A DNA stretch of 64,000 nt from JBEEJZ01 sp041168905 (GTDB taxonomy: Bacteria; Pseudomonadota; Gammaproteobacteria; Burkholderiales; Burkholderiaceae_C). The notes beneath the pieces are model-generated. The model was not told where the DNA came from, made no database searches, and was given only the letters and a program-made list of their open reading frames with translations. The stretch lies in assembly GCA_041168905.1 (NCBI GenBank), contig JBEEJZ010000005.1:1-64000 (forward strand), given 5' to 3'. Shown in pieces: positions 42,672-53,112 of this stretch; position 1 is the stretch's first letter; each line of letters opens with the position of its first letter. The position numbers and the translations under genes are program-made.

Positions 42672-44357
42672 ATGGCTCCATTCAGGCTGGCCGAGCGCCA
42701 GCGTATTTCCGCACTGGCCCAGGCCTTATTGGCTGCGCTGGTTTTTCCGGCTGCGATGGCTGCCGATGCTCCTGCCGGCCCGGTTGCGACGCCGCCAGTT
42801 CCCCGATTTGTTGAAGAAACCGATACCGCCGGCCTGCAAATTCGCTTTGATGGCGAAGACGAGTACATGGTGGGCGGCGGTGTGGCCACCTTCGATTGCG
42901 ACAACGACGGTTTGCCCGAGGTCTACGTGACAGGCGGTGTCAACAAGGCCAAGTTCTATCGCAACAAAAGCTCGCGCGGTGGCCCGATCAAGCTGGCTGA
43001 GGAGCGCTCGGGCCTCGAGCTGACCAACGCCGTGGGCGCCTACCCGCTGGATGTGGATGGCGATGGGCAAGTCGACCTGGTGGTGCTGCGGGTGGGCGAG
43101 GTGCAGGTATTCAAAGGACTGGGGATGTGCCGGTTCCAGAGCGCCAACGAAAGCTGGGGTTTCCAAAGCAGCAACGGCTGGCACACCGCGTTTTCGGCGA
43201 CTTGGGAAAAAGGCGAAAACTGGCCCACCTTTGCCGTGGGCACTTACGTGGATCGCACCCGGCCTGAGTACCCCTGGGGCAGCTGCACGCCGACCTTGTT
43301 TTTGCGGCCACGCGAAGGCGCAGCCGGCTTTGCGAGCCCCCAGGCGCTCACACCAGGCCACTGCGCCTTGTCGATGCTGTTCACAGACTGGAGCCGCTCG
43401 GGCGAGGCGGCACTGCGGGTGAGCAATGACCGCGAGTTCTACAAAGGCGGCCAAGAGCAACTTTGGCGGGTGGCCCCCGGCCAGGCGCCGGTGCTCTTTG
43501 GGCCAGACCAAGGCTGGAAGCCCCTGCAAATCTGGGGCATGGGCATTGCCAGCCACGACATCGATGGCGACGGCCTGCCCGAAGTGTTTTTGACCAGCAT
43601 GGCCGACAACAAGCTGCAGCGCCTGGCACCCGGCACGACCATACCTGCCAAAAACCCCACTTACCAGGACACGGCCTATCGACAGGGTTTGACGGCGCAC
43701 CGGCCTTATGTGGGTGGTGACATTTACCCCAGCACGGCCTGGCACGCCCAGTTTGAGGACGTCAACCATGATGGCTATGCCGATCTGTTCATCGTCAAGG
43801 GCAATGTGTCCACCATGCCAGACTTTGCACAGCTAGACCCCAATAACCTCTTGCTGCAAAAGACCGATGGCAACTTTGTCGAGGTCGGCAATCTGGCGGG
43901 CATGGCCAGTTTTCGCCGGGGGCGCGGTGGCATGTTGGCTGATTTGAACGGCGACGGCTTGCTCGACATGGTGGTGGTCAACCGTTGGGACAAGGCACAG
44001 CTCTGGCGCAATGTGGGCGCGGGTACCGCTGAAAAGCCCGCCCCCATGGGGCACTGGCTGCAGCTGCGCCTGCAACAGCCGGGCGCTAATCGGGCCGCCG
44101 TGGGGGCCTGGGTCGAGGTGGATCTGGGGCAACCGTCCGGGCGAGTCATTCGGCGGGAGTTCACGGTGGGCGGGGGGCACGCCAGCGGCCATTGGGGCTG
44201 GCTGCATTTTGGGCTGGGTGAGATGGCGCCCGGCAAACAGGTCAAGCTGCGCGTGCAGTGGCCCCACGGTGACTGGAGCGAATGGCAAACCGTCGCCGCC
44301 GATGGTTTTTATGTGATGGACAAGGCCCAGGGCATCAGCCCCTGGAATGCACCATGA
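42672..44357 (+). CDS. Exported CRTAC1/VCBS-type beta-propeller protein
   Basis: 561 aa with a signal peptide (hydrophobic ALAQALLAALVFPAAMAAD, cleavage near residue 31). Five calcium-binding-type DxDxDG motifs recur: FDCDNDGLPEVYV, LDVDGDGQVDLVVL, HDIDGDGLPEVFL, EDVNHDGYADLFIV and ADLNGDGLLDMVVV, as in FG-GAP propellers. The C-terminal ASPIC/UnbV-like domain has WLQLRLQQPGANRAAVGAWVEV. It overlaps the haloperoxidase gene as ATGA, so both are probably made and exported together. Role unknown. Confidence 0.82.
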   Translation: MAPFRLAERQRISALAQALLAALVFPAAMAADAPAGPVATPPVPRFVEETDTAGLQIRFDGEDEYMVGGGVATFDCDNDGLPEVYVTGGVNKAKFYRNKSSRGGPIKLAEERSGLELTNAVGAYPLDVDGDGQVDLVVLRVGEVQVFKGLGMCRFQSANESWGFQSSNGWHTAFSATWEKGENWPTFAVGTYVDRTRPEYPWGSCTPTLFLRPREGAAGFASPQALTPGHCALSMLFTDWSRSGEAALRVSNDREFYKGGQEQLWRVAPGQAPVLFGPDQGWKPLQIWGMGIASHDIDGDGLPEVFLTSMADNKLQRLAPGTTIPAKNPTYQDTAYRQGLTAHRPYVGGDIYPSTAWHAQFEDVNHDGYADLFIVKGNVSTMPDFAQLDPNNLLLQKTDGNFVEVGNLAGMASFRRGRGGMLADLNGDGLLDMVVVNRWDKAQLWRNVGAGTAEKPAPMGHWLQLRLQQPGANRAAVGAWVEVDLGQPSGRVIRREFTVGGGHASGHWGWLHFGLGEMAPGKQVKLRVQWPHGDWSEWQTVAADGFYVMDKAQGISPWNAP

Positions 44358-45736
44358 AACGTTTTCATTTTCACCTTCGCGCTCTCGCTTTGGCGATGGG
44401 CATGGGCCTGACGGCTTCTGTAGCTCAGGCACAGGCCACACCTGCGGCCGTGCCTTCCACCGTCTCCATGACCAAGCCGGCCAGCGCCTTCAGCGCAGGC
44501 GTGGCCACGGACTGGTTTCAGCTGGCTTTGCTCATCACTCAGCAGACGCCGGGTTTCAGCCCGCCGGTTGCGGCACGTGCATTGGGGTACCTGGGGCTGA
44601 CCCTGTACGAGGCGGTGGTGCCCGGCATGCCCAACAACATCAGCCTGGCTGGGCAGCTCAACGACCTGATCTCATTGCCCTGGGCCCAGCCGGATGAGCC
44701 GCTGCACTGGCCTACCGTGGCCAACGCCGCCATGGCCACCATGACGCGCATGATGTTCAGCAACGCCAGCGCAGAAAACAAGGGCCGCATTGATTTGCTG
44801 GAGCGCAGCCTGCCGCTGAAGTACACGCAAGACTTTGATCCCAATAGCGTTACCCCCGATATCAGCAACCGCTCCCAGACGTTTGGCAAATTGATGGCCA
44901 TGGCGGTGATGACCTGGGCGCGGACCGATGGTGGTCATGAGGCTTGGGGGCCTTTGCGCCGGGATCGGCAGCGTTACGTCCCTCCCAGCGGTGCTGGCAA
45001 GTGGTCGGTGACCCCGCCCGACTTCGCCCCGGCGCTCCTGCCCTGGTGGGGCCAGGTGCGGCCGTTCGTACTAAAGACGCCCGAAGACTGCCCGGCACCA
45101 CCACCACCGCCCTACTCGGAAGAGCCCAGCTCCCCGTTTTACAAAGAGGGCATGGAGGTTTATCGAATCGCGAATCAGGCGACCCAGGAGCAGCGCCAGT
45201 TTGCCCTGTATTGGGCGGATGACCCGGGCAAGACGCCCACGCCCGCAGGCCATTGGGCGTTCATTGCCAATGACCTGCTCAAGGAGCGCAAGGCCGACCT
45301 GGGCACAGCTGCAAAGACCTTTGTCCGCCTCAATATGGCCATGTCGGATGCCTTTATTGCCGGCTGGCATACCAAGTACGTCTACAACCTGCTTCGACCG
45401 GTGACCTACGTGCAACTGGTCATCGACAGCAACTGGGTGCCGGGTTTGATGCACACCCCGCCCTTTCCCGAATACATCTCGGGTCATTCGGTGCAGTCCA
45501 GCTCGGCTGCAGCCGTGCTGGACCGTCTGTTTGGCGCCAACACCCGTTTTACGGACAACACGCACAACGACCGCGGCTGGGGGCCACGCACCTTTTCCAG
45601 TTTCCAGGCTGCTGCCAGCGAGGCGGCCATGTCACGGATGTACGCCGGCATTCACTTCCGTTCTGGCGTGGAGAGCGGACAGATCCAGGGCCGTTGTGTC
45701 GGTCAGAAAGTATTGGCGCTCAAGTTCGAACGCTGA
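44354..45736 (+). CDS. Exported vanadium-dependent haloperoxidase-type PAP2 protein
   Basis: 460 aa with a signal peptide (LALAMGMGLTASVAQAQA, cleavage near 26). Vanadate/phosphate pocket residues: K341 and R348 in KYVYNLLRPVT, EYISGHS at 373-379, and R428 with H434 in SRMYAGIHFRSG. These are the three motifs of the vanadium haloperoxidase branch of the PAP2 superfamily. Halide oxidation or a phosphatase activity are both possible. It is coupled to the CRTAC1 gene and lies just before the xylose operon. Confidence 0.82.
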   Translation: MKRFHFHLRALALAMGMGLTASVAQAQATPAAVPSTVSMTKPASAFSAGVATDWFQLALLITQQTPGFSPPVAARALGYLGLTLYEAVVPGMPNNISLAGQLNDLISLPWAQPDEPLHWPTVANAAMATMTRMMFSNASAENKGRIDLLERSLPLKYTQDFDPNSVTPDISNRSQTFGKLMAMAVMTWARTDGGHEAWGPLRRDRQRYVPPSGAGKWSVTPPDFAPALLPWWGQVRPFVLKTPEDCPAPPPPPYSEEPSSPFYKEGMEVYRIANQATQEQRQFALYWADDPGKTPTPAGHWAFIANDLLKERKADLGTAAKTFVRLNMAMSDAFIAGWHTKYVYNLLRPVTYVQLVIDSNWVPGLMHTPPFPEYISGHSVQSSSAAAVLDRLFGANTRFTDNTHNDRGWGPRTFSSFQAAASEAAMSRMYAGIHFRSGVESGQIQGRCVGQKVLALKFER

Positions 45737-45750
45737 CCTCAACGGGTAGA

Positions 45751-45773
45751 CCTAGGGTTTTCACGACCCTAGG
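45751..45773 (+). terminator. Hairpin after the haloperoxidase gene
   Basis: CCTAGGGT / ACCCTAGG, a perfect 8-bp stem with a 7-nt loop, 14 nt after the stop codon. There is no T-tract, so its role as terminator is tentative. Confidence 0.4.
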
Positions 45774-45816
45774 GTAAGTCCTAATGTCCGCAGCACCGGC
45801 TTTGGTGATAATTAGT

Positions 45817-45858
45817 TCATCGATCAAACTATTGTTTTAACAATGGCAAGATCGATGA
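45817..45858. promoter_or_regulatory. Concentric double palindrome, candidate XylR operator
   Basis: Inner palindrome ATTGTT-TT-AACAAT (45831-45844) and outer arms TCATCGATC (45817-45825) and GATCGATGA (45850-45858) share exactly the same centre at 45837.5. All arms are perfect. It lies 50-90 nt before xylF. ROK-family XylR proteins bind TT..AA-rich palindromes at xylose promoters, so the ROK protein encoded in this operon is the expected ligand. Confidence 0.65.
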
Positions 45859-45907
45859 CACAAGCAACCTTCCGCCTTATTTACAGGCAAACCACTCGGA
45901 GACATGC

Positions 45908-46930
45908 ATGAAACTGAAACATTCACTGACGGCCTTGGCCCTGGGCCTGAGCGCGATCTCTTCCTTCGCACAAGTGACCGTGGGTGTGAGCTTTGATGCT
46001 TACCAGGAAGAGCGTTGGAAGACCGACGAAGCTGCCATCAAGGCAGAGCTGGCCAAGTCTGGCGCCAAGTACATCATGTCTGATGCCGGCGCTTCGACCG
46101 AAAAGCAATTGACCGACATCGACGGTCTGATTGCCAAGGGCGCCAAGGTGCTGATCGTTTTGGCTCGTGACAAAGACGCCATCCTGCCTGCCATCGCCAA
46201 GGCCAAGCAGCTGAACATCCCCGTGATTGCCTATGACCGTCTGGTTGACGCACCCGGCGTGACCTACATCACCTTCAACAACAAAGAAGTGGGTCGTATG
46301 ACTGCCCGCGCCATTCTGGCTGTCAAGCCCAAGGGCAACTTTGCCATCATCAAGGGTGACCCAGGTGATGCAAATGCCAACTTCCTGCGCGAAGGCCAGG
46401 GCGAAGTGCTGGCTGATGCCATCAAAAAGGGCGACGTGAAGATCGTGGGTGAGGAGTTCACCTCCGGCTGGAACCCACAGAACGCCCAGAAAAACATGGA
46501 GCAGATCCTGACCAAAAACGGCAACAAGGTTGACGCTGTGGTTGCTCAGAACGACGGTATGGCCGGCGGCGTGATTGCTGCTTTGGCTGCCAAGGGTTTG
46601 GCTGGCATCCCTGTGTCTGGTCAGGACGGCGATTTGGCTGCTCTGAACCGCGTGGCCCTGGGTACCCAGACCGTTTCCGTCTGGAAAAACTCGCGTGACC
46701 TCGGTGCTGCTGCTGCCAAGGCGGCTGTGGAGCTGGGCAATGGCAAGGCTGTTGCCGGTGCTGAAGACTTCAATGACAACGGCAAGATGAAGAACACGCT
46801 GAAGTCCTTGCTGTTGAAGCCAATTCCAGTGACCCGTGACAACCTCGATGTGGTGGTCAAGGCCGGTCACATCAGCAAGGAAGCCCTGTGCAAGGGTGTG
46901 ACCGACCCCAAGGTTGCCGCCTGCAAGTAA
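45908..46930 (+). CDS. xylF: Xylose ABC transporter periplasmic binding protein
   Basis: 340 aa periplasmic receptor. Signal peptide MKLKHSLTALALGLSAISSFAQ. Sugar-binding protein of the XylF type: VTVGVSFDAYQEERWKTDEAAIKAEL, SDAGASTEKQLTDIDGLIAKG, IPVIAYDRLVDAPGVTYITFNN and VAQNDGMAGGVIAAL. It is the first gene of the xylose operon. It is followed by a hairpin that should protect its mRNA and give excess binding protein over the membrane parts. Confidence 0.93.
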   Translation: MKLKHSLTALALGLSAISSFAQVTVGVSFDAYQEERWKTDEAAIKAELAKSGAKYIMSDAGASTEKQLTDIDGLIAKGAKVLIVLARDKDAILPAIAKAKQLNIPVIAYDRLVDAPGVTYITFNNKEVGRMTARAILAVKPKGNFAIIKGDPGDANANFLREGQGEVLADAIKKGDVKIVGEEFTSGWNPQNAQKNMEQILTKNGNKVDAVVAQNDGMAGGVIAALAAKGLAGIPVSGQDGDLAALNRVALGTQTVSVWKNSRDLGAAAAKAAVELGNGKAVAGAEDFNDNGKMKNTLKSLLLKPIPVTRDNLDVVVKAGHISKEALCKGVTDPKVAACK

Positions 46931-46955
46931 TTCAGTCGACTGACTGAAAAGCCCT

Positions 46956-46992
46956 CACCGCGGGCCAAGCTTGATGCTTGTGACCCGCGGTG
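46956..46992 (+). other. Intercistronic hairpin between xylF and xylH
   Basis: Perfect 9-bp stem CACCGCGGG / CCCGCGGTG with a 19-nt apical region that includes AAGC / GCTT, followed by TGCTTTTGG. A smaller TTCAGTC-GACT-GACTGAA hairpin at 46931-46948 precedes it. Likely an mRNA stabiliser and partial terminator. Confidence 0.6.
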
Positions 46993-47069
46993 TGCTTTTG
47001 GGGTGGCCGTGATGTTCATGCGCCAACACCCGTGACGGACACAAGGGCGTCCCTTTCCCGGAGCTATTG

Positions 47070-48260
47070 ATGAATCAAACTCTTAAAAATCTCAGGCATG
47101 CGCCGATCGATTGGCGCATGGTTTTGATGGCAGCCGTGTTGCTGGTCATTACCGTGACGTTCAATGTGCTGTCCGACGGTATCTTTTTCTCGCCTGAGAA
47201 TCTTTACAACATTGCCCAGCAAACTGCCGTTGTCGGTGTGCTGGCTACGGTCATGGTCCTGATCATCGTTGCGCGCCATATCGACCTGTCGGTCGGCTCC
47301 GTGATGGGGTTTGTGGGCGTCTTGATCGCCATGCTGATGTATGAATACGAATGGTCTTGGCAGACCGCCTGTTTCTTGGGCTTGGTCGCCGCAATTTTGG
47401 TGGCCATGTATCAGGGCTGGTTGACCTCCATACTCGGTGTGCCCTCCTTTGTGGTGACCCTGGGTGGTCTGATGTCGTTCCGTGGTGCGGCCTACTTGCT
47501 GTCCCAAGGCAAAACCCAGCCGATTGCAGATCCGTTTTTTCTGACCTTGGGCGGTGGTTTCAATGGCGGCATAGGCACTCGTGCCTCGTGGATTTTGGGT
47601 GTTGTCATTTGCGTTGCAATTTTGTGGAGTGTGATTGCCCGCCGTCGTGCCAAAAGCTTTTATGAAGTTCCCAATCGTGCATTGACCACCGACCTGGCTA
47701 TCGCGGCCATTCCCATGCTGTTGGTCCTGGCGTTTGTGAATGCCATGTGCGCCTACCAAATTCCGAACAAACCTGACGCGCAAGGCATCCCTATTCCCGT
47801 GCTGATCTGGGGGGGCGTGGCCTTGTTCATGTCTTTCCTGGTCAAGCGCACCCGCTTTGGCCGCTATGTGTTTGCCATGGGCGGTAATCCGGATGCTGCC
47901 GCCTTGGTGGGTATTCCCGTCAAGCGCGTGACCATGCTGCTGTTCGTGTTGTTGGCGGTGCTGACCACGATTGCTGCCATCGTATCTGTGTCGCGCCTGA
48001 ACGCAGGCACCAATTCCTTGGGAACCAACCTGGAGCTGTTGGTGATTGCTGCCACGGTGATTGGTGGTACAGCTCTGGCAGGTGGCAGCGGCACGATCCT
48101 GGGCTCCGTCCTGGGTGCGCTGATCATGCAGTGCATCGAAAGCGGCATGTTGCTGCTGGATGTGTCCATCGGTATGCGCTACGTGATCATTGGTCAGGTG
48201 CTGATCGCTGCGGTGGTTTTTGATGTGGCTTATCGCAAGTGGACGGGAGATACCCAGTGA
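47070..48260 (+). CDS. xylH: Xylose ABC transporter permease
   Basis: 396 aa membrane protein with about ten hydrophobic segments. BPD_transp_2 family: GILATVMVLIIVARHIDLSVGSVMGF region, GGLMSFRGAAYLLSQGKT, and GGTALAGGSGTILGSVLGALIMQ. Size agrees with XylH (393 aa in E. coli). ATG 47070 was preferred over TTG 47067 because GGAG lies at the right distance. Its stop overlaps the next start as GTGA. Confidence 0.93.
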   Translation: MNQTLKNLRHAPIDWRMVLMAAVLLVITVTFNVLSDGIFFSPENLYNIAQQTAVVGVLATVMVLIIVARHIDLSVGSVMGFVGVLIAMLMYEYEWSWQTACFLGLVAAILVAMYQGWLTSILGVPSFVVTLGGLMSFRGAAYLLSQGKTQPIADPFFLTLGGGFNGGIGTRASWILGVVICVAILWSVIARRRAKSFYEVPNRALTTDLAIAAIPMLLVLAFVNAMCAYQIPNKPDAQGIPIPVLIWGGVALFMSFLVKRTRFGRYVFAMGGNPDAAALVGIPVKRVTMLLFVLLAVLTTIAAIVSVSRLNAGTNSLGTNLELLVIAATVIGGTALAGGSGTILGSVLGALIMQCIESGMLLLDVSIGMRYVIIGQVLIAAVVFDVAYRKWTGDTQ

Positions 48261-49078
48261 ACACCGAAGTAAACAACTTGAACGTCTCCACCAAACCAAA
48301 GGCAGACCCCAACAAATGCCTGGTTGAACTACGCAACATCAAAAAGGCCTTTGGCGGCGTCCACGCGGTGGATGATGTCAGCCTGACGCTTTACCCCGGC
48401 GAAGTCGTGGCCTTGTTGGGTCACAACGGCGCGGGCAAGTCTACGTTGATGAAGATGTTGGCGGGGGCGTACCCCATTGACAGCGGCGATGTGATGATCA
48501 ACGGTCAGCGCGCCGAAATCCGCTCTCCCGCAGACTCCCAGGCGCAGGGCATCGAGACGATTTACCAAACTCTGGCCCTGGCCGACAACCTGGATTCGAT
48601 TGCCAACCTGTTCCTGGGGCGCGAGTTGCTGACCAAGTGGAACACCCTCGACGACCACCGCATGGATGCTGAGGGCCGCAAGGTCTTTCATCGCCTGAAC
48701 AAGAACTTCAAGAATCACCATGTGCCGGTGCGTCGCTTGTCTGGCGGCCAGCGCCAGGTGGTGGCGATCTCCCGCGCTATTTTCTTCAATGCGCAGATCC
48801 TGATCATGGACGAGCCCACAGCGGCCCTGGGCCCGGAAGAAACCGCCATGGTGGCGCGTCTGATCGAGCAGCTCAAGGCCGATGGCGTGGGCATTTTCCT
48901 GATCAGCCACGACATGCACGATGTGTTCGCGCTGAGCGACCGCGTGGCCGTCATGAAGAACGGCAAGCTGGTGGGCACCTACCGCACTCAGGACGTGACC
49001 GAGGACGAGGTTCTGGGCATGATCATTCTGGGCAAGCAGCCCACAGGCAAGTCGCAGACGGAAAGAATGCCTGCCTGA
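48257..49078 (+). CDS. xylG: Sugar ABC transporter ATP-binding protein, single-cassette type
   Basis: 273 aa ATPase for xylose uptake. Walker A GHNGAGKST, signature LSGGQRQ, Walker B ILIMDEPTAAL and the switch His in LISHDMH are all present once. E. coli XylG has two fused cassettes (about 510 aa), so this protein is of the FrcA-like single-cassette type and should work as a homodimer. Start is GTG 48257, overlapping the xylH stop. About 25 extra residues precede the cassette. Confidence 0.9.
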   Translation: MNTEVNNLNVSTKPKADPNKCLVELRNIKKAFGGVHAVDDVSLTLYPGEVVALLGHNGAGKSTLMKMLAGAYPIDSGDVMINGQRAEIRSPADSQAQGIETIYQTLALADNLDSIANLFLGRELLTKWNTLDDHRMDAEGRKVFHRLNKNFKNHHVPVRRLSGGQRQVVAISRAIFFNAQILIMDEPTAALGPEETAMVARLIEQLKADGVGIFLISHDMHDVFALSDRVAVMKNGKLVGTYRTQDVTEDEVLGMIILGKQPTGKSQTERMPA

Positions 49079-49097
49079 ATGGCACGCGTCGGCCCCC

Positions 49098-50258
49098 ATG
49101 AAAACCACCGGCGATCAGCAGCTGGTCAAGCGCATCAACCGCAGCGCCTTGTTGCGGCTGTTGCGTGCGCAACCGGGCTTGTCTCGCGCGCAGCTGGCCA
49201 GTGAAAGTGGGCTGACCAAGTCCACTGTCAGCCTGCTGGTGCGTGAGCTGATCGACGAAGGCTGGCTGGCGGAGGACGAAATCGCCGTCACACCGGGCCA
49301 GGGCCGGCCTTCTACGCCGCTGCGACTGAGCAACACCGTGCTGGGTTTGGTGGGTGTGGAGGTCGCAGTGGATTGCCTGCGGCTGGTCTGTGTGTCGTTG
49401 ACCGGAGAGGTGCTGTGGTGTACCGACGAACCGTTGGTCAGCAAGCGGCTGGAGGACGTCTGCGAGCAAACCGCTCGTTTGACGGCTCAGGCCCAGCAGG
49501 CCCAGTCTGGCTTGGGCCTGGCCTTGTTTGGCATTGGCGTGGGTTTGCCCGGTGCCTGTGACAACGCGACGGGCCGGGTGCGCTTTGCCCCCAATCTGGG
49601 TTGGCGCAATGTCGATTTTTTGTCGAACTTGAAGCGCAGCCTGGCACGTTACGGCCTGCCCGATGTGCCCCTGCATATCCAGAACGATGCTGATGCGGCC
49701 GCCCTGGGTGAATATGAGTTTGCCGGTGGCCATGATGAAGACACCCTGATTTTTGTGAATTGCGACATCGGTGTGGGCGCCGGCATTGTGCTGAACGACC
49801 GGCTGTTTACCGGTGCGCAGGGTATGGCCGGGGAAATCGGTCACAGCATCATGCAGATCGATGGCGAGCTGTGTTCCTGTGGTCGCCGTGGCTGTGCCGA
49901 GACCTTCATAGGCGCACGTGCGCTGGCACACGGAATCGGTCAAACCGACCGCATGATCCGGGCTGGCCACAGCCTAGGCGTGCTCTTACAGAACCTTTGG
50001 ACGACCTTCAACCCCAATGTGCTGGTGGCGGGAGGCACCTCCTGCGTGCGTCACCCGGAGTTGGTGCACCTGGCGCAAGAGACCCTGAATGCCTGCGCCG
50101 CCAACGCGGGGATCGCTGCGCCCCAGGTACGCACTGCGCGTTACGGCCTGCTGGCGCCTGCCGTGGGCGCTGCGGCGCTGGTCTTGCACCAGCATTTGCG
50201 CCCCGTTCCCACACGTTTGCATCAGGTGCCGTCGGTACCGCGCTCCCTCCTCGCTTAA
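49098..50258 (+). CDS. xylR: ROK-family xylose operon regulator
   Basis: 386 aa. N-terminal winged helix INRSALLRLLRAQPGLSRAQLASESGLTKSTVSLLVREL, then the ROK sugar-kinase-like domain with GIGVGLPGACD and a zinc motif CSCGRRGCAE. ROK proteins of the XylR type repress xylose genes until xylose binds. Located inside the operon between transport and metabolic genes, it would be made with them, giving autoregulation through the palindrome before xylF. Confidence 0.9.
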   Translation: MKTTGDQQLVKRINRSALLRLLRAQPGLSRAQLASESGLTKSTVSLLVRELIDEGWLAEDEIAVTPGQGRPSTPLRLSNTVLGLVGVEVAVDCLRLVCVSLTGEVLWCTDEPLVSKRLEDVCEQTARLTAQAQQAQSGLGLALFGIGVGLPGACDNATGRVRFAPNLGWRNVDFLSNLKRSLARYGLPDVPLHIQNDADAAALGEYEFAGGHDEDTLIFVNCDIGVGAGIVLNDRLFTGAQGMAGEIGHSIMQIDGELCSCGRRGCAETFIGARALAHGIGQTDRMIRAGHSLGVLLQNLWTTFNPNVLVAGGTSCVRHPELVHLAQETLNACAANAGIAAPQVRTARYGLLAPAVGAAALVLHQHLRPVPTRLHQVPSVPRSLLA

Positions 50259-50291
50259 CATGCCCTCGATGGGGCAACAACGTGGATTTAT

Positions 50292-51737
<1,446 letters not shown>

Positions 51738-51773
51738 TTTCTCCCTTATCTGACTTAACTACCGAGGTCTTGA

Positions 51774-53087
51774 ATGAGTTCCTATTTCAACAACGTTGCC
51801 CCCATCGCTTATGAGGGCCCGACATCCACCAACGACCTGAGCTTCAAGTGGTACGACAAGGACCGCATCGTGCTGGGTAAGCGCATGGAAGAGCAACTGC
51901 GTTTTGCGGTGTGCTACTGGCACAGCTTCTGCTGGAACGGCCTGGACCCCTTTGGCGGCGACACCTTCCAGCGCCCCTGGCACCACATGAGCGACCCGAT
52001 GGCGGCAGCACGTGTCAAGGCCGATGTGGCCTTCGAGTTTTTTCAAAAGCTGGGCGCCCCCTACTACTGCTTCCATGACCGCGACATCGCGCCCGAAGGT
52101 GCCACCCCGCGTGAGAGCGTGAGCTACCTGCACGAGATGGTGGACGTATTGGGCCGCAAACAGCAGGACACCGGCATGAAACTGCTGTGGGGCACAGCCA
52201 ATCTGTTCAGCCACCGGCGCTTCATGTCGGGTGCGGCCACCAACCCCGATCCAGAAATCTTCGCCTTGGCTGCCCTGCAGGTGAAAGAAGCCATGGACGC
52301 CACCCACAAACTGGGCGGTGCCAACTACGTGCTGTGGGGTGGCCGTGAGGGCTACGAAACCTTGCTCAACACCCGCGTGGGCCAGGAGCTGGACCAGCTG
52401 GGCCGCTTCCTGAACATGGTGGTGGAGTACAAGCACAAGATAGGCTACAAGGGCACCATCCTGATCGAGCCCAAGCCCCGCGAACCCACCAAGCACCAGT
52501 ACGACTACGACGTGGCCACGGTCTATGGTTTGCTGCGCCGCTGTGGTCTGGAAAACGAGGTCAAGGTCAACATCGAGGCCAACCATGCTACCTTGGCCGG
52601 ACATAGCTTCGAGCACGAGCTGGCCACGGCCGTGGATCTGGGCATCTTTGGCTCCATCGACATGAACCGTGGCGACATGCAGTGCCAGTGGGACACCGAT
52701 CAGTTCCCCAACAGCATTCCTGAAACCGCTCTGGCCATGTACATCATCATGCAAGGTGGCGGCTTCACCACTGGTGGCGTGAACTTCGACTCCAAGGTGC
52801 GCCGCCAGTCGATTGAGCCCGACGACATGTTCCATGGCCACATCGGTGGCATGGACGTGACGGCTCGCGCCCTGTTGATTGCTGAAAAAATGATCAACGA
52901 CGGCAAGCTGGCCCAACAGGTGGCCGACCGCTACCAGGGCTGGAATTCCAGCTTCGGCCAGGATGTGCTGGCCGGCAAGACGACGCTGGATGCGCTGGCC
53001 GCCCGTGTGCTGGACAAGAACACCGACACCTTGCCCGTGTCTGGCCGGCAAGAGCGCTATGAGAACCTGCTGAACGCCTACATCTGA
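51774..53087 (+). CDS. xylA: Xylose isomerase
   Basis: 437 aa class II xylose isomerase. The catalytic His is in YYCFHDRDIAPEG, metal ligands are in LIEPKPREPTKHQYDYD, NIEANHATLAGHSFEHEL and DMNRGDMQCQWDTDQFP. ATG 51774 follows a GAGG site. It converts xylose to xylulose for XylB. The gene shows very strong codon bias, consistent with high expression. Confidence 0.95.
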   Translation: MSSYFNNVAPIAYEGPTSTNDLSFKWYDKDRIVLGKRMEEQLRFAVCYWHSFCWNGLDPFGGDTFQRPWHHMSDPMAAARVKADVAFEFFQKLGAPYYCFHDRDIAPEGATPRESVSYLHEMVDVLGRKQQDTGMKLLWGTANLFSHRRFMSGAATNPDPEIFALAALQVKEAMDATHKLGGANYVLWGGREGYETLLNTRVGQELDQLGRFLNMVVEYKHKIGYKGTILIEPKPREPTKHQYDYDVATVYGLLRRCGLENEVKVNIEANHATLAGHSFEHELATAVDLGIFGSIDMNRGDMQCQWDTDQFPNSIPETALAMYIIMQGGGFTTGGVNFDSKVRRQSIEPDDMFHGHIGGMDVTARALLIAEKMINDGKLAQQVADRYQGWNSSFGQDVLAGKTTLDALAARVLDKNTDTLPVSGRQERYENLLNAYI

Positions 53088-53112
53088 TCTGCAGAACTGG
53101 ACCTTCCCCCTC

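Noticed and set aside
46956..46992. Full terminator of xylF
   Set aside because: The T-rich part is short and interrupted, and xylHG need read-through; treated as a stabilising hairpin.
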